From Mactra quadrangularis (lineage: Eukaryota; Mollusca; Bivalvia; Venerida; Mactridae): DNA of 64,000 bases. Below, one piece after another: positions 11,056 through 22,967 of the stretch. The first letter of the stretch is position 1. Every line of letters begins with the position of its first letter. The DNA lies in contig CM046297.1 of the NCBI GenBank assembly GCA_025267735.1, positions 37,536,011 through 37,600,010 of the forward strand, read 5' to 3'. Made by a program: the position numbers and the translations under genes. The notes below the pieces were generated by a model. It was not told the DNA's origin. It made no database searches and saw only the letters and a program-made list of their open reading frames with translations.

Positions 11056-11268
11056 TTTTAATTTATGAACTTATTTAATTATTTAATGTTTATTCAATGT
11101 AGAATTCCGTGACCTAATGGGAAAATGTTCCCGCATCTTCGACACTCTGTTTTCTTGTCAACATGGACTTTCGGGAGCATGTCCCAGACCCCTAAGACCT
11201 TGGTCTAAAACATTTATTTTCGGTCAAGCAACTTGCTTAGCCTAGCGGAATGTTCGAGTCTATTCAAT

Positions 11269-11656
11269 CAGGGCTTTTTCGGGGGGAGGCCCAAGCCCAA
11301 ATTGGGAATTTTTAATGCTGTTAATAGTCCGATTTGGGGAAAAAATATCGACCAATCAACCCATTTGGAAAATTTCATTATTAATTTTTCTGCATTAATT
11401 ATTTATATGCTTTGCTTTGGTGTCTCTTAAAGTGTTGTTCTGACAGGTCAGTGAGGCATTCAATGCAAATTCTCATGTATTTATTATTTTAACATGAAAT
11501 CTTGGTTTCTTTTTTAAAGGCAAAATACATCCTGTTCAAAGGCAATTATTTAACAAGATTGTGAATATTTTTCATGAAATTGGGGAAAATGGTCGTTATT
11601 TGGCATTGGGAATGGGGCTCATATTCGGTCCCGTGAGATAGACTGAAAAAGCCCTG
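11269..11656. mobile_element. hAT-like MITE (CAGGGCTTTTTC ends)
   Basis: The inverted ends CAGGGCTTTTTC (11269) and GAAAAAGCCCTG (ending 11656) bound 388 bp without coding content. Subterminal GGGGCTC and GAGGCCC-type motifs are loosely inverted. The ends are of hAT type, but an 8-bp target duplication is not convincing. Confidence 0.55.
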
Positions 11657-12429
11657 GCAATAAAATAAATGTTAACCATATTTGCGTCAGTTTGTGCGAC
11701 ATTACGAAAATTCGAGAGCGTCGATTTATATTATGTGCAGCAGTAGTTTTACAAATATACATGCACGTAATTCATGTTCTAAAAATAGAAACAAAACACG
11801 TGATTCCCGTGTTTTAAATATTAAAGGAATGTAGTTGAAGTTTGCAAACTGGTGCGGATCTAGGACGTTAAAATTAGGGGATGATTATTGTTTAAAATGA
11901 TCGGATACCTAGATCTATGTTTCTAAAATGATAGATTCCGTAGTTTTGTGTTACTTTTGGTGTATTATTTTGGTTTAGAATTTCATTGTTTTACGAGTCA
12001 TGTTTCTTTAAGCCTAGTTACCGATCAAATCTATAAGCCCAAGTTAGATGGGAGCTAAATACGAGGAACGAGAATTTAGTTCTGGTGAATCTAAGGTGTC
12101 ATTGTCTGGTGAACTATCCGTCGTATGTTACTCTGACTGTTGATAAAATGTTTCTTTTTGGGGGAGCGCGTGCATTTCGAATAGTTTTGGGGGGAAGGGG
12201 GTGATATTCGCGTTTTTATGTCAAATTTGAAAGTCAAATTCTGTGTTGTTTTTTATTCTAAAATGTAAGAGTATAATTATTGAGAGCCCGAGCTGTAAAG
12301 ATACATTATAGGTAGGATCTTAAATACAAATCTACTTACCTTGCTGTCGATCTTTTTTTTCGTTTTTAAGCTGACCAGTCAATAATTAATTAATCAGTCT
12401 ATACATTGTAAACATGTGATGTTGTGTCC

Positions 12430-12805
12430 CAGGGCTCGAATTTAAGCTCGCATACTCGCAAAATGCGAGTTGGTTTTGAAAATTGCGAGTAACTTTTATT
12501 TCAACTCGCAAATTTTTGCAAGTTGGAATCGACGCATTATTACCGTCAAAACTTTTGAGGCCTAGATCAGCATTGAAACAGCCAGATAGATAAATAGATT
12601 AAGTAAAGATTCATCCTAAAAAGTCTCAAATCTTGGTGTATCTCGCAATAACACCCTTGTTCTATCTACAGTTAGATATAGCACTGTGTGGTTTTATATA
12701 GCATATGAGAGTAGCAATTATGTATGCTATTAAAATTTTGAATAAAAAAATGCAAGTGATTTTTTTCAAATTGCAAGTCCAAAATTTTGTTAAATTCGAG
12801 CCCTG
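12430..12805. mobile_element. hAT MITE family 1, copy A
   Basis: The element starts CAGGGCTCGAATTTAAGCTC and ends with the complement, AAATTCGAGCCCTG. It is flanked by TTGTGTCC (12422-12429) and TTGTGACC (12806-12813), an 8-bp duplication matching at 7 of 8. The interior is full of CTCGCA and TGCGAG motifs and has no frame. Copy B is at 19525-19948. Confidence 0.85.
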
Positions 12806-12964
12806 TTGTGACCATTACTAGCAAACTTGTCGATCATGGTCTTGTGGGATGAGAGTGGCATGATGAAATGTTTGTTCTTTGATTAATTGAGCACATGTGA
12901 GCTGTGAACGTGGTGTCGTGATAGTCTGATGAAATGTCTTCTGGAGAAGATGCCCGCCATTCGT

Positions 12965-13044
12965 CATTCTCGCTGCCAGGGTCAAGTAGGATTCTCAATA
13001 CTAGCTAATATTGAGAATCCTACTAGACTCTGGGAACGAGAATG
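12965..13044. repeat. 80-bp near-palindrome
   Basis: Two 40-bp arms meet without a loop at 13004/13005 and match at 35 of 40 positions, for example AGTAGGATTCTCAATA against its complement. It may be a minimal foldback element. Confidence 0.8.
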
Positions 13045-14902
13045 GCCATTCGTTGAACTGATAATATTCTCGTTTCTATGGTTCTAGATCTGATCTTGAC
13101 CTCTTCTTTAAAAATATTGGAATAACCCGAGAATGATAGAATTGATGTCTTGTACATTGGTTACTGTCCACGCCATATAGCTACATTATTTGTAGACCCC
13201 TGTTTAAATGATAGAAATATATAACGTCAAACTTGTGTTAAAGGATGCTTTTGATTAGCGTAGCCTGTGGACAGCGGCCATTTGTATTTCTTTCGACCAA
13301 AAATGTTCTAAACAGGTCGAGAATAACGAACACCTGTCGACAGTGCCAAGTCAAAAAAACATTACGCTTGGGGGCCAAGATCCATGAACAACGGGCAATG
13401 AATTGTTAGATGACGGCAGGATCGTAGTTATGAATAATTGGGTATAGTCAGATCAGAAGTTGTCTCCGGAGACCGGTACTAAAACATGCTCTTTGTTAAT
13501 TGGTTTGACTACATGCGAGAACGCTTGCATGGTTGTTTTATTGCATGTAGGAGAGGGTTCCAATTTGATAATTAGACTGTTTGTTCACGGACGATAGGGG
13601 TCTAGAACTTGTGAACTAGGGGGTGAGAGAGAAAGAGAACAGTTGTCAGATTCAATGTCCGTAGATATATAGTGTATGAATTACATGTACTATGATAGTA
13701 TCTAGTACATTTTGTATACCTCATTATTATTAGATCATGTATAAGTTTGATATACTGTAGTAATAAATTATATGATCATTTTATATTGAACTGGGTCTGA
13801 GACCTTCCCGTGTTAATATGAATAAACTTGAAATATATTTTCTTCGGTGGGGGGGCATGCATGTAGTAGAAGCCGCGTGGGTTGGTAACCGACTTTTTGT
13901 GCTTTATAGCTAAATTATGATAAGATTGTGGGATATCCCGACATGATCTCTTGTTTTTAACAATCGTCTCCGTCACAGGACAAAAATGTACATTTATAAA
14001 ATAATGTCAGTTCAAGTCGTTCATATTTAATTTTTAATCAAAAATAACGCGTGGTTGTTTCACTTGTTTGTAACGTTTCGGGTCTGTTTTTAGGATGCTA
14101 TGATCACTGCTGACTTGTTGAGTTGACATGAAGAGAGACTCGCTCCGTGATTATTTATGACCTAGGAGAGCGGGTTTGACCCCCTTCTCTGTCTCAGCGC
14201 ATGTGAGCCGGTGTGGCGGTATAATACATGATAGTACTTATGGTTTCGATACTCGGTCATGCCACGTCCATGATAAATCTGTAGAAATGTCGGTTCAAGT
14301 CTTTCAAGCTCGATCTTTCTAAACAGATATCACATAGACCTCGGGTTTTATAGCTTAAATAAGCGAGTACGCGAGTGGCGATTTTAATTAGATTTGGTTC
14401 GAGCTATAAATGCATATTCTTGTGTTTTTATTATTTCTATTTTTAAGTGAAATCAATCCATTGGTGTCAGATTTGATCCTTGCTGATATTAAAAGACGAA
14501 ATCCCCGCGGAACAATGTTATAGGAGGAAGGGAGGGAGGTTAGGCTATCCTAGTTAGTAGTGTACTTTATATATCGTTGAACGTTTCTAGGAGATCTCAG
14601 TGTAGACGTCCTCTTTGTTTGAATCTTAATTTTTCAACTCTGGATGTTGACCTGCTTCTAATATTCGCTCTGTTAAAATTCAAAAGACTTGACGTGCGCC
14701 AAACGGAAATGTTTTAATGATAAGTAATTCACGATTAGATAGGACGATCATTGTGTTTTAATTAATGAATAAGTTTTGATTTAAAGCATTCAGTAAGGAT
14801 TGAAACTGTACACTGTATTGATAGAATAGAACAGAATAGAGCAAACGTCTATGTTTTATTCTATACAAAAGTAAAATGACTCTAAAATGGAATAATATGC
14901 AC
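13045..14902. other. Intergenic stretch, no gene seen
   Basis: No coding or repeat family is recognisable over about 1.9 kb, which is somewhat less AT-biased than the rest. Minor inverted words such as CTACATGC/GCATGTAG near 13512-13550 look like chance. Confidence 0.4.
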
Positions 14903-15143
<241 letters not shown>

Positions 15144-15576
15144 AACATTGAGACACTGAAATACCAACTTTGTATTTATCTACACATTTGAACCAGCGTC
15201 ATATATTCTTGATGGCGATTGTAAGTTGTACTTAGAGTTTATTTAGGTGTGTATATGTTTCAGTCAAGGTGGAAATGAGACGAGAGGTGTTCTTATTAAT
15301 TGATATTAGGTAGCTGGGAGATGTTATTAATGTTTTCTATGGCCGTACGAATAGCGAGGATCAGGTGATTACACCTTTATTTTTATAAATGATGAGCCTT
15401 TGTTTAGACCCCAAAGAGGTTGGACTTACTGATATATGAGAGGTGATAATGTACGGTGGTCCCCCGATCTTTAAATGGTTCATACGAGCCTGAAATCAAT
15501 GTTAGTAAGTTTTACGCAATTCAACTGTTGTGATAGCCATGAATATTTTTAAACAGTCGGGGCGTGTCGTATTGTA

Positions 15577-15647
15577 TACGGAATTTGCCGAAGTTCTCGG
15601 ATTAGTATTATAATTGACTCATCGTAAAACTTCGGCAATTTCCGTGA
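15577..15647. repeat. Small inverted repeat (hairpin)
   Basis: ACGGAATTTGCCGAAGTT (15578-15595) is inverted at about 15629-15646 with one or two mismatches around a ~33-bp loop. No function is assignable. Confidence 0.6.
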
Positions 15648-15818
15648 CTATTTAGCAAAGATTGATTATGAACGTAGCTGGTTAATTTCTCGCTTTACTG
15701 ACATTTAAATTATAAAATATTTTCTTTTTGAATTTTTATTTTTGCGTATCTGACTTTGTGGTGTAGCGAAGAGTATTTTTGAGTGTTCTATTAAATAAAA
15801 ATTAAATAAAAAATTTTT

Positions 15819-15846
15819 GGAGCCGGTGGGATTTGAACCAGGACCC
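15819..15846 (-). other. tRNA 3'-half-like fragment
   Basis: The minus strand reads GGTTCAAATCCCACCGGCTC, like a tRNA T-arm plus 3' acceptor strand. No complementary 5' acceptor strand occurs within the next 80 nt upstream, so this is a tRNA-derived remnant, probably SINE-related, and not a tRNA gene. Confidence 0.45.
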
Positions 15847-16608
15847 TTTATTCTGCATCTAAAATGTCACGTGATGTCATACTTTATGACTTATTTTGTT
15901 GGATTTATTGACATTTGTGGACACGAAAATATGTGATTATTGTTTAATTGGAGTGTTTTTAATTAATTTCAGTGATAATTGGATGTTAACTGGAACTGGA
16001 TATATACATAGGAAACATATTGTTAGCTCCTGAGAGCTGGAATGACTTAGAAATGGATTTTAAAGTTTGACATTTCCTGATATGGTCTGAGTAAGTTTAC
16101 TTTCGTTTTACGTATAGAAGTGTACTCTGTATTGTGTGTCTTTTAAACTTTAATTAATTTGTATTTAGCTTTGCTTTTCATTATTTAATCATGTTTATGC
16201 TGATAGAGTAGGAAAAATTCATGTTGGTGTCAAAATTCTTTACGAATGCTCTCTGTTCACTGTTTACTGTACCGAATGTTTTCTTTTATTTTGATCTTGT
16301 TTTACGTTTTGATGTATTTTTCTTCATTTCTAAGGCTAAATTAAATCATTTATGCTTCATTTCTAGCCATTTCGACTAAATTAAAGCCGATTTAGGCCAA
16401 TTTTCTAAAATTCTGAAGTTTTCGGGCTTGAAATTCGTCAAATTTCGTCATTTTTTCAATTTTGTTAGAAATTGCTTGTTTTTTGTGTAGAAATGCTTAT
16501 TTTAACTAGAAATGCTCTCAGAAGACGCCCGGAATGCTTATTTTGCCGTTTAAAGCTCCAAAATCCGTAAAAACCTGAATTTTTGAAAAAATGTTATTTG
16601 TTTACATT
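15847..16608. other. AT-rich stretch, no gene seen
   Basis: Nothing is assignable apart from a CACGTGATGTCA motif near 15870 and donor-like GTAAGT near 16090. Confidence 0.4.
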
Positions 16609-16669
16609 CAAAGGGAGGTAATTTTTGTGAATTTTCGTTGAAATCCCATACAATAGTTACCTCCCTTTG
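16609..16669. repeat. Small AAGGGA/TCCCTT hairpin repeat
   Basis: CAAAGGGAGGTAA (16609) and its exact complement TTACCTCCCTTTG (ending 16669) form a 13-bp perfect stem. Confidence 0.65.
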
Positions 16670-16820
16670 ACTGGTAAAATTGAAAAATTCGCATTTTAAC
16701 GTATTACAGCTGAATTTTATTTATTTAATGGTTAGAAATGATTTTATACAACGTTTTCAGGATTTTTTTATTAAAAAAAAAATTAAAAAAAAAATTTTTG
16801 GAAAATTAAATTTTGAACTG

Positions 16821-16928
16821 TCTTCCCCCCTCTCACTCTCTCTCTCTCCCCTCTCTCTCTCTCTCTCCCTCCCCCTCTCTCTCTCTCCCCCTCTGCACTT
16901 CCGGTCCCTTTTGCACTTCCGGTCCCTT
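16821..16928. repeat. (CT)n tract and duplicated CACTTCCGG motif
   Basis: An interrupted CT tract fills 16821-16893. It is followed by two copies of GCACTTCCGGTCCCTT (about 16895-16928). Open frames here are low-complexity artefacts. Confidence 0.8.
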
Positions 16929-17030
16929 GCTTGGCTACCTGCGGACATGATACATATATATTAGTACATACATAATTAACTATCTAACTAATTAACCTTG
17001 GTTTTCGTCTTGTCCAGCTGTAGTCTGCCA

Positions 17031-17225
17031 CCATTCCGCCATCTTGGACTTGACAAGTATAATGTTCTCGGTTTTGACCACTTGAATAACTACGATTTTT
17101 TCTATTTATAGTAACATATTGGGTGACCGGAAGTGACGTCACTTCCGGTCACGTGATGCATAAAAATGATCACATGACTGCCATGTGACTTGAGGGTTTT
17201 TCCCATTTTTTGGTCACGTGACTCC
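17031..17225. promoter_or_regulatory. Candidate TATA-less regulatory cluster
   Basis: CGCCATCTTGG (17037-17047) matches a YY1-type site. A perfect 30-bp palindrome at 17123-17152 places a CRE (TGACGTCA) between two inverted ETS words (CCGGAAGT and ACTTCCGG). CACGTG or CATGTG E-box-like words occur at about 17150, 17172, 17181 and 17215. ETS, CRE and YY1 elements are typical of TATA-less promoters. No transcript start or first exon can be defined, and a repeat origin is possible. Confidence 0.35.
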
Positions 17226-17242
17226 ATTACGTAGTTCCGGTT

Positions 17243-17305
17243 CCGGTTAGGGTTGTAGCAAATTTTTATTTTTTCAAATTTTGATCAGGGTTAGGGTTAG
17301 GGTTC
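17243..17305. repeat. Interstitial telomere-like TTAGGG repeats
   Basis: GGTTAGGGTTG lies at 17246-17256, and a run of GGGTTAGGGTTAGGGTT at 17288-17304. TTAGGG is the telomere repeat of bivalves and vertebrates. The block is short and imperfect. Confidence 0.7.
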
Positions 17306-18182
17306 TTGAATTTGTACTATAATTTATTTTCTTTATTTTTTAATTTTGTTTTAATTCTCTATAGACTTGTTTTTGAAGTCACTGTTGTTTTCAACCACGT
17401 GATTACACAAAGGCTGACCAATGTCAAGGTCGAGATTTCTTTGTGTAGAATGGATTTTGTGTAATTTTAAATCCAATGCAAACAGTCCAAACAAAGAAGC
17501 AACATTTAGATATTCTTTTAATTTTATTTTATAAATATTTTATACATGGTCAATATAAATTTATTACATAATGAAAATAAATATACAATGCAGGGGGTGG
17601 GGGCTCCAGGGGGAACCTAACCCCCTAAAGATTTTTAAAATACTTGAACTAACAAAATATTTATATACAATGCAGTGGTGGATCTAGAGAAGGGTAAAGG
17701 GGCCTGGTCCTTAGACTTTTGAAAATAAATGTTCTTGCAATTGAGTGGTTATTGGGGTGATCAATGGGACAAGTCCATACAATGTTAAAATAGATGTCCA
17801 GGGGTGGGGTCAAGGGGTATGGGCCCCTAATAAATACATATACATTTATATGCAAAAAATATTTGAGTCCTTATTTAATTTTATATCTTTCTCTCCGTAG
17901 TGGTACAAATTTAGTGGTTTGAAATTGAAAACATGCCTGGTTGTGTCATTGCTATGTAAGCAGACGACACAAATTGAAAACAATAACTGTAATCAATGTC
18001 TAATGGAAATCAGTATTTTCATATTTCAGATTGTGAATACACAGAAGTTTTTAAAGAGAGTATCAACTTAAAGATTGGCTTGGAGAACCTTGGGTAGGGA
18101 TTGAAATGTTGTAACATTTATTAGAATTAAAATTGCATTTATCAATTTGGTTCGTTTTTGTTTAATGCTCCTTTGGCTTTAA
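17306..18182. other. AT-rich DNA with G-rich repeat-like patches
   Basis: Two loosely similar segments near 17590-17640 and 17672-17830 carry ATACAATGCAG followed by G/C-rich GGGGTGG and CCAGGGG-type runs. They look like a degenerate dispersed repeat. No coding sequence is recognised. Confidence 0.4.
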
Positions 18183-18497
18183 CCAGTCTGAGTCATATGT
18201 GGTGGACAGTTAACCTAACAATGCATTGTAAGCTATCACCTTTTTACTTTTTTCATGAGAGAAGAATTTTTACTTCACCAGAGAACCCCATAACAACAGT
18301 CCCAGTAATATGTGGTGGACAGTTTACCCAACCATAGTTTCCTGGTGACAAAATTACTACATTGCCCTGTAAGCTACTGTCTTTGAACTTTTTCATGAAA
18401 GTAGCCATAGAAGAAATATTGGTTTGACCAAAGGACCCTATATCAACTGTCTGAGTCATAGATGGTGGACAGTTCACCTCACTGCTCTGTAAGCAAA
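18183..18497 (-). repeat. Tandem exon-like modules with an open frame
   Basis: On the minus strand three diverged units (about 140-150 bp apart) carry a gcttaca(g) word followed by a (T/A)AACTGTCCACC core. An 87-codon frame (18253-18516) encodes two of them with shared residues VNCPP-M/I-T-TV. The first unit is preceded by a good acceptor-like TTTGCTTACAG. A fourth degraded unit, encoding NVG-LVNCP, is at 19985-20030. The third unit has stops. This could be a repeat or relic exons. I do not recognise the protein. Confidence 0.4.
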
Positions 18498-18839
18498 GCC
18501 ATGACTTTAAAATCACAAGAAATATTTAAACACCTAGATGGAGAGTAGGTTACATCAAAACGGTGAGAAGTGGGGTGAATTATTGGAAACATAATTAGTC
18601 AGGATTGATATCTTGAATCAGGGAGGGTTGTCTAAACTACTTAACCTATCTTGGAACATACAAATCATGCTTAAGAGATTCAAATATCAAAAACTTAAGC
18701 TCCGCCCCTGTGGTAAAAGGATGTAGTCATATTGCCCCTTGTGGATGAAAAAAAATCAGGTTGTTGGTTGAATTTTTAAACTGCCCTCAAAATAGTGAAT
18801 GGAGAATTTTTACACCACTGGATTGTATAATGAATGTAC

Positions 18840-19035
18840 ATCTAATAAAATAACATTTAAAACAAAATACAAAAAAATCAATACAAAACAAAAACAATAA
18901 AAACAAACAATACAATACCCAAAAAAACATGGCAATACAAAAAATAATGTAAAAAACAATAAAAAAACAAACAATACAATAGAAAAACAATGCAATTCTA
19001 AAAATAATGTAAAAAACAAACAATACAATACAAAT
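18840..19035. repeat. A-rich low-complexity repeat
   Basis: The phrase CAAACAATACAATA recurs at about 18904, 18969 and 19017 with intervening AATAATGTAAAAAA. The minus-strand Phe/Leu-rich frames through it are compositional artefacts. Confidence 0.7.
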
Positions 19036-19524
19036 GTGTTTTGTAAATTCAGTCATTTGACCAACCATGGCAAACCTTACATCTTTAGACTTAAGATTTG
19101 AACCAGTACTAAGAATATGGTAATATAACCCTTGCCCTACTTGACAGCAAGAAAAAGAATGAGAGTTCGAAGTAGTTGACAAGCAAATCAATTAAGTGTA
19201 TGTTAATATATAGGTAGATTGTGTTAACCTTGACCCATATAAACCGTAATTATCTATAAACTACCACGCCCATTTTGCTATGATTTTGTTTGAACACGAG
19301 TATTTTTCCAACTTTTCCTTCTTGGATATATATATTTAGAATTTCTAAGGAAGGAATAAAATCTTTTCCCTATGGTGTAATGCAAAATACTTGGCATTTT
19401 TACATAAAAAATCTGGCTGGAGGGGTCCAGGTTTAATGCAAACTACCTATATAAACTAACATTTGACACACAGAACAAACATACAGAACAAAATCTATTC
19501 AACAAGTGAGTGATGACTTTTAAG

Positions 19525-19948
19525 CAGGGCTCGAATTTAAGCTCGCATACTTGCAGAATATGAGTGGATTTTGAAAATTGCGAGTACCTTTTGGTTTAAC
19601 TCGCAAATTTTTGCGTGTTGAAATCCACGGAAAACATTACTGCCTAAACTAATGAGGCACAAATCAGCATTGAAACGGCCAGATAGATCAATAGTATTCA
19701 TTTATATTAATTAAAGATTCACTATATGTAAATGTTTGATATTCTTTGTCTATCCCACAATAATGCCCCAGTTCTATCTACAGTTAAATAAAGTACTTGT
19801 TGCTTTTATATCGCATATGCATGTGTGAATAATTATGTAAGCTATTAAAATTTTGATATAATACCAGTGACATTTTCATTTTGCAAGTTGAAATAAAATC
19901 AACTCGCAAAAATTTGCTAATCAAAATTTTTGTTAAATTCGAGCCCTG
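19525..19948. mobile_element. hAT MITE family 1, copy B
   Basis: It has the same ends and interior motifs as 12430-12805, with 424 bp between CAGGGCTCGAATTTAAGC and TTAAATTCGAGCCCTG. The flanks CTTTTAAG (19517-19524) and CTTTCAAG (19949-19956) form an 8-bp duplication matching at 7 of 8. Confidence 0.85.
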
Positions 19949-19984
19949 CTTTCAAGTATAATATATTTCAATAATTTATAATCC

Positions 19985-20030
19985 AATGTAATGGACAGTT
20001 CACCAAACCAACATTCCTGTAATGCACCAG
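19985..20030 (-). repeat. Solitary degraded exon-like module
   Basis: The minus strand reads GCATTACAGGAATGTTGG then GGTGAACTGTCCA, like the modules at 18183-18497. It is separated from them by an A-rich tract and a hAT MITE. Confidence 0.35.
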
Positions 20031-20830
20031 TACTAGACCTCATTCTCCAAATGTTTAACTTTCTTATATAAAAATGTCACAGCTGATGGCTGACTTGAAT
20101 CCATGGTCAGTAAAGAAGTTACAGTGACTTATAAAGATTGTGATACTTGATCACTTACAGGTAAATGGTTTCTTTTTATACATGCCTTCTTTAACATAAG
20201 ATCACACAAATTGGATTTTATGCTTAGCATTCCTGACTGAGTAGGTTTCATTTCAAACAAAAAAAATTAACAACAAGTGTCTAAAACTTTAACACAGGAG
20301 CATTAACAGTCACAATAACTTCTCAATTTTAAATAAAAAATATAAAATTCCATGAGGTTTAAAATAGAGTTCAAGATTACAGAACAGTAATAGAAGATTA
20401 TGGAGAAGTTTTCTTGTCTGGTAAGTAAGTTTGAAAATTTAACCAAATGTTAAACATAGAATTCATTTGATATGACCTGTAATGTACAACAATTTCTTTA
20501 CAAAAAAAAAACATCACAAAAATTATAATATACAATAACAAAAACGTAACAAAAAAATATATGATATACAATTTGATATTACATGAAACGTTAACAATTT
20601 CTTTAACAAAAATATAAAATACAATATACTATACATACAGTTTATATATTAGTTTATACATTGAACATTTGTAAGAAATAATCAGAAAGTATATAACACA
20701 GTTTGTTTTCATGACCTGAGATAATACTTCATCCACACTTTTAGTAAAAAAATAAATGTTTTAAATACTAAATTTATGAAAAATTGTTCATTTGAATTGA
20801 TCAAAAACTCAGGAAATACTTAGCAAATTA
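20031..20830. other. AT-rich stretch, no gene seen
   Basis: No coding pattern, repeat boundary or RNA gene is recognisable. Confidence 0.5.
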
Positions 20831-21094
20831 CAGTGCCATCCAAAATTATGTTTACACTTATAAAAAGCTGTTTTTCATTGCTACAAATACATATTATTTT
20901 ACATGTATTTATGCATTGGGAAAATTAGAATTGACTGAATCATTTGAAAGAAGAGTAATTTTACTTTATACAACTGTAATTGAAATACATGTACTGGTAT
21001 GTAAAGATAATGTTTCAATTTTCTAAGCATTAGTAAAATTTCAAAATCTACTTGAACATTTACAAAAGTGTAAAGGTTATTATGGATGACACTG
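20831..21094. mobile_element. Tc1-like MITE
   Basis: The left end CAGTGCCATCCAAAATTATG (20831) and the complement of the right end (CAGTGTCATCCATAATAACC, ending 21094) are inverted, and TTTACACTT occurs just inside both. The left flank is TA. CAGTG ends are typical of Tc1-like elements. A solo right end of the same type is at 40768-40792. Confidence 0.65.
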
Positions 21095-21327
21095 CATATA
21101 TTTTTGTTTTCTATGTACCTATGTTTACTGACTAAATCTGAAATGTATTATGAACTGCACATCAAGTAAATTTTGTGTAAACTTTAAAGTATTTACAGCA
21201 CCTATCTACATAACCAGCTCTCCTGGACTATGTTCTGTAACCAGTACTTGCTTACTATTTCTCCAAGAGCAATCATTTTCTCTATCAACAAACGAAAATC
21301 AACAAAAATGTAAGTTTTATATGAAAA

Positions 21328-21383
21328 AAGGGAAATAACTGTGTCAACAGTGTTATATGGTAATATCAAGAGTTATCTCCCTT
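21328..21383. repeat. Small AAGGGA/TCCCTT hairpin repeat
   Basis: AAGGGAAATAACT (21328-21340) pairs with AGTTATCTCCCTT (21371-21383), with one mismatch. Confidence 0.6.
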
Positions 21384-21886
21384 GTATAAAATAATCAGAA
21401 AATTTGAAATATAAATCTTCAATGTGATTTGATTTCATGATAAAATTATAAAGTTTAAGTATATAACTCTATAAATGACAGATTATATTTATTATTAAGA
21501 TTTTGAAAAGCATGTTTTTCAGGAAATAAAATTATTACTGAAGGAATATGCCACAAAAATTTCATAATGTATAAATCTATACTGATCTGGAAGCATCTTG
21601 GTATGAGAATGACATTCTAATGACCACACCATAAAGAAATAATGTATGAATTATATCAAGCTTCATGTTTTAAACACCCAGTTGATTGTCTCAAAATAAT
21701 TAATTGAACAACAGAAATTTGAAAGTGAATAGAAAAACATAAAATATGATAAACATTTAGAATGTTTGAATTTCAAAGTTACAGCAAACAGAATGTATTA
21801 AATTGTGCTTGCCTTCGTTTTAAACTTTTGAAATGATTCTTATTGGTAATTTATATTTAACTGTCAATGGCACATATATTAAAACC

Positions 21887-22695
21887 TAGGGCTGTGGATC
21901 GTTGAGATAGTTGCGATCGGATTCGAACCACAATTCATGTGTAGCAATTCACGAATCCAACCACGAATCACTTGTCAACAGAGAAGCATAGCATACAGAA
22001 ATTCATGTTATAACAAAAACAAGTGAAGAATTACAGAAGCTTAAACTATATGGTAAACCATGAACTCCAAACATTTCTATTACAAGACGTTTTATGGGCA
22101 TTTTCAGGGTAACAAATTTTGACACACGATAATTCAGTCCCTATTTAAATTAAAATATTCATAAGAAGTTCGGCTTGTTTTCAGTTATAATTAGGGACTT
22201 TAGTCAGTTATCTTTCCCTGATAAAATCTGAAGCAATCCAATTGGTAAGTAGGTCCTTACAGTTGAAATCCTCGGATTTTATCATTGAAATCCTAAGTAA
22301 GGATAACAAAATATTTCATCTAATAACTTTCTTGTTAATACGGATATTAACAGAAGTGATGAAATCTAGATAGTTCTTTACCCTAAAAATACTTAGCTTG
22401 AATTTCAAACAAATTAAATGATTTACAAAAAAAGTTATTTAAGATTAATTTTTGCAAATTGACATTGAAATGTAAGGGTAAAATCCAAGTAATCCAACTA
22501 ATTGGACCTACCTATTTGAAGAGTATACAAGGGGAAATAACTAACTAAGGTCCCTTATTAAGCTACAAATGTTCTTTCATTTTTTTCCAAAAATAGATCG
22601 CAATCAGACAATTTCGGACGTGACGAATATTCATACTCGATTTTTCTGGTTGAGATCGGGAATATCGGAGTACTCGGATACTCGCAGCAGCCCTA
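21887..22695 (+). mobile_element. hAT family 2, copy A (longest)
   Basis: It starts TAGGGCTGTGGATCGTTGAG and ends GCAGCAGCCCTA. The 8-bp target duplication is TTAAAACC (21879-21886) and TTAGAACC (22696-22703), 7 of 8 identical. At 809 bp it is longer than its relatives (58561-58980, 59333-59784) because a ~365-bp MITE is inserted near 22193-22557. No transposase remains. Confidence 0.85.
22193..22557. mobile_element. MITE inserted in hAT family 2 copy A
   Basis: The ends GGGACTTTAGTCAGTTATCT and the complement of the right end, GGGACCTTAGTTAGTTATTT, are inverted. The site in copy 59333-59784 (GTAATTAAGCT, near 59645) is the uninterrupted version, so the insertion is directly supported and duplicated TTA or ATTA. 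Further in, an AATTGG and GTAGGTCC pair is also inverted. Confidence 0.75.
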
Positions 22696-22967
22696 TTAGA
22701 ACCCCTGATTTAAATACTCAACATCTGTTTGATATTCTCCAAACATAAATTATTTGACTTATTTTTATTGATAATGAGTTCAAAATTCAAGAATTTAAAT
22801 CAACAGGGTTTATGTATGTACCACTAACAGTTGAATGAAATTTACCAATATCCATAAATGAATAACTATTTTGTCTTATAAAACATCATTTGATATAACC
22901 CTATACACTTAAATATTTGAATCTCAGGTCAACATTAACAAGTTATAATTTATATAATAGGGTTGTG

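Noticed and set aside
15819..15890. tRNA gene on the minus strand
   Set aside because: The T-arm and 3' acceptor look real, but no 5' acceptor strand, D-arm or anticodon arm occurs at the right distance.
18787..19191. 134-codon Phe/Leu-rich frame resembling a membrane protein
   Set aside because: It reads through an A-rich low-complexity repeat on the opposite strand; the apparent hydrophobicity is compositional.
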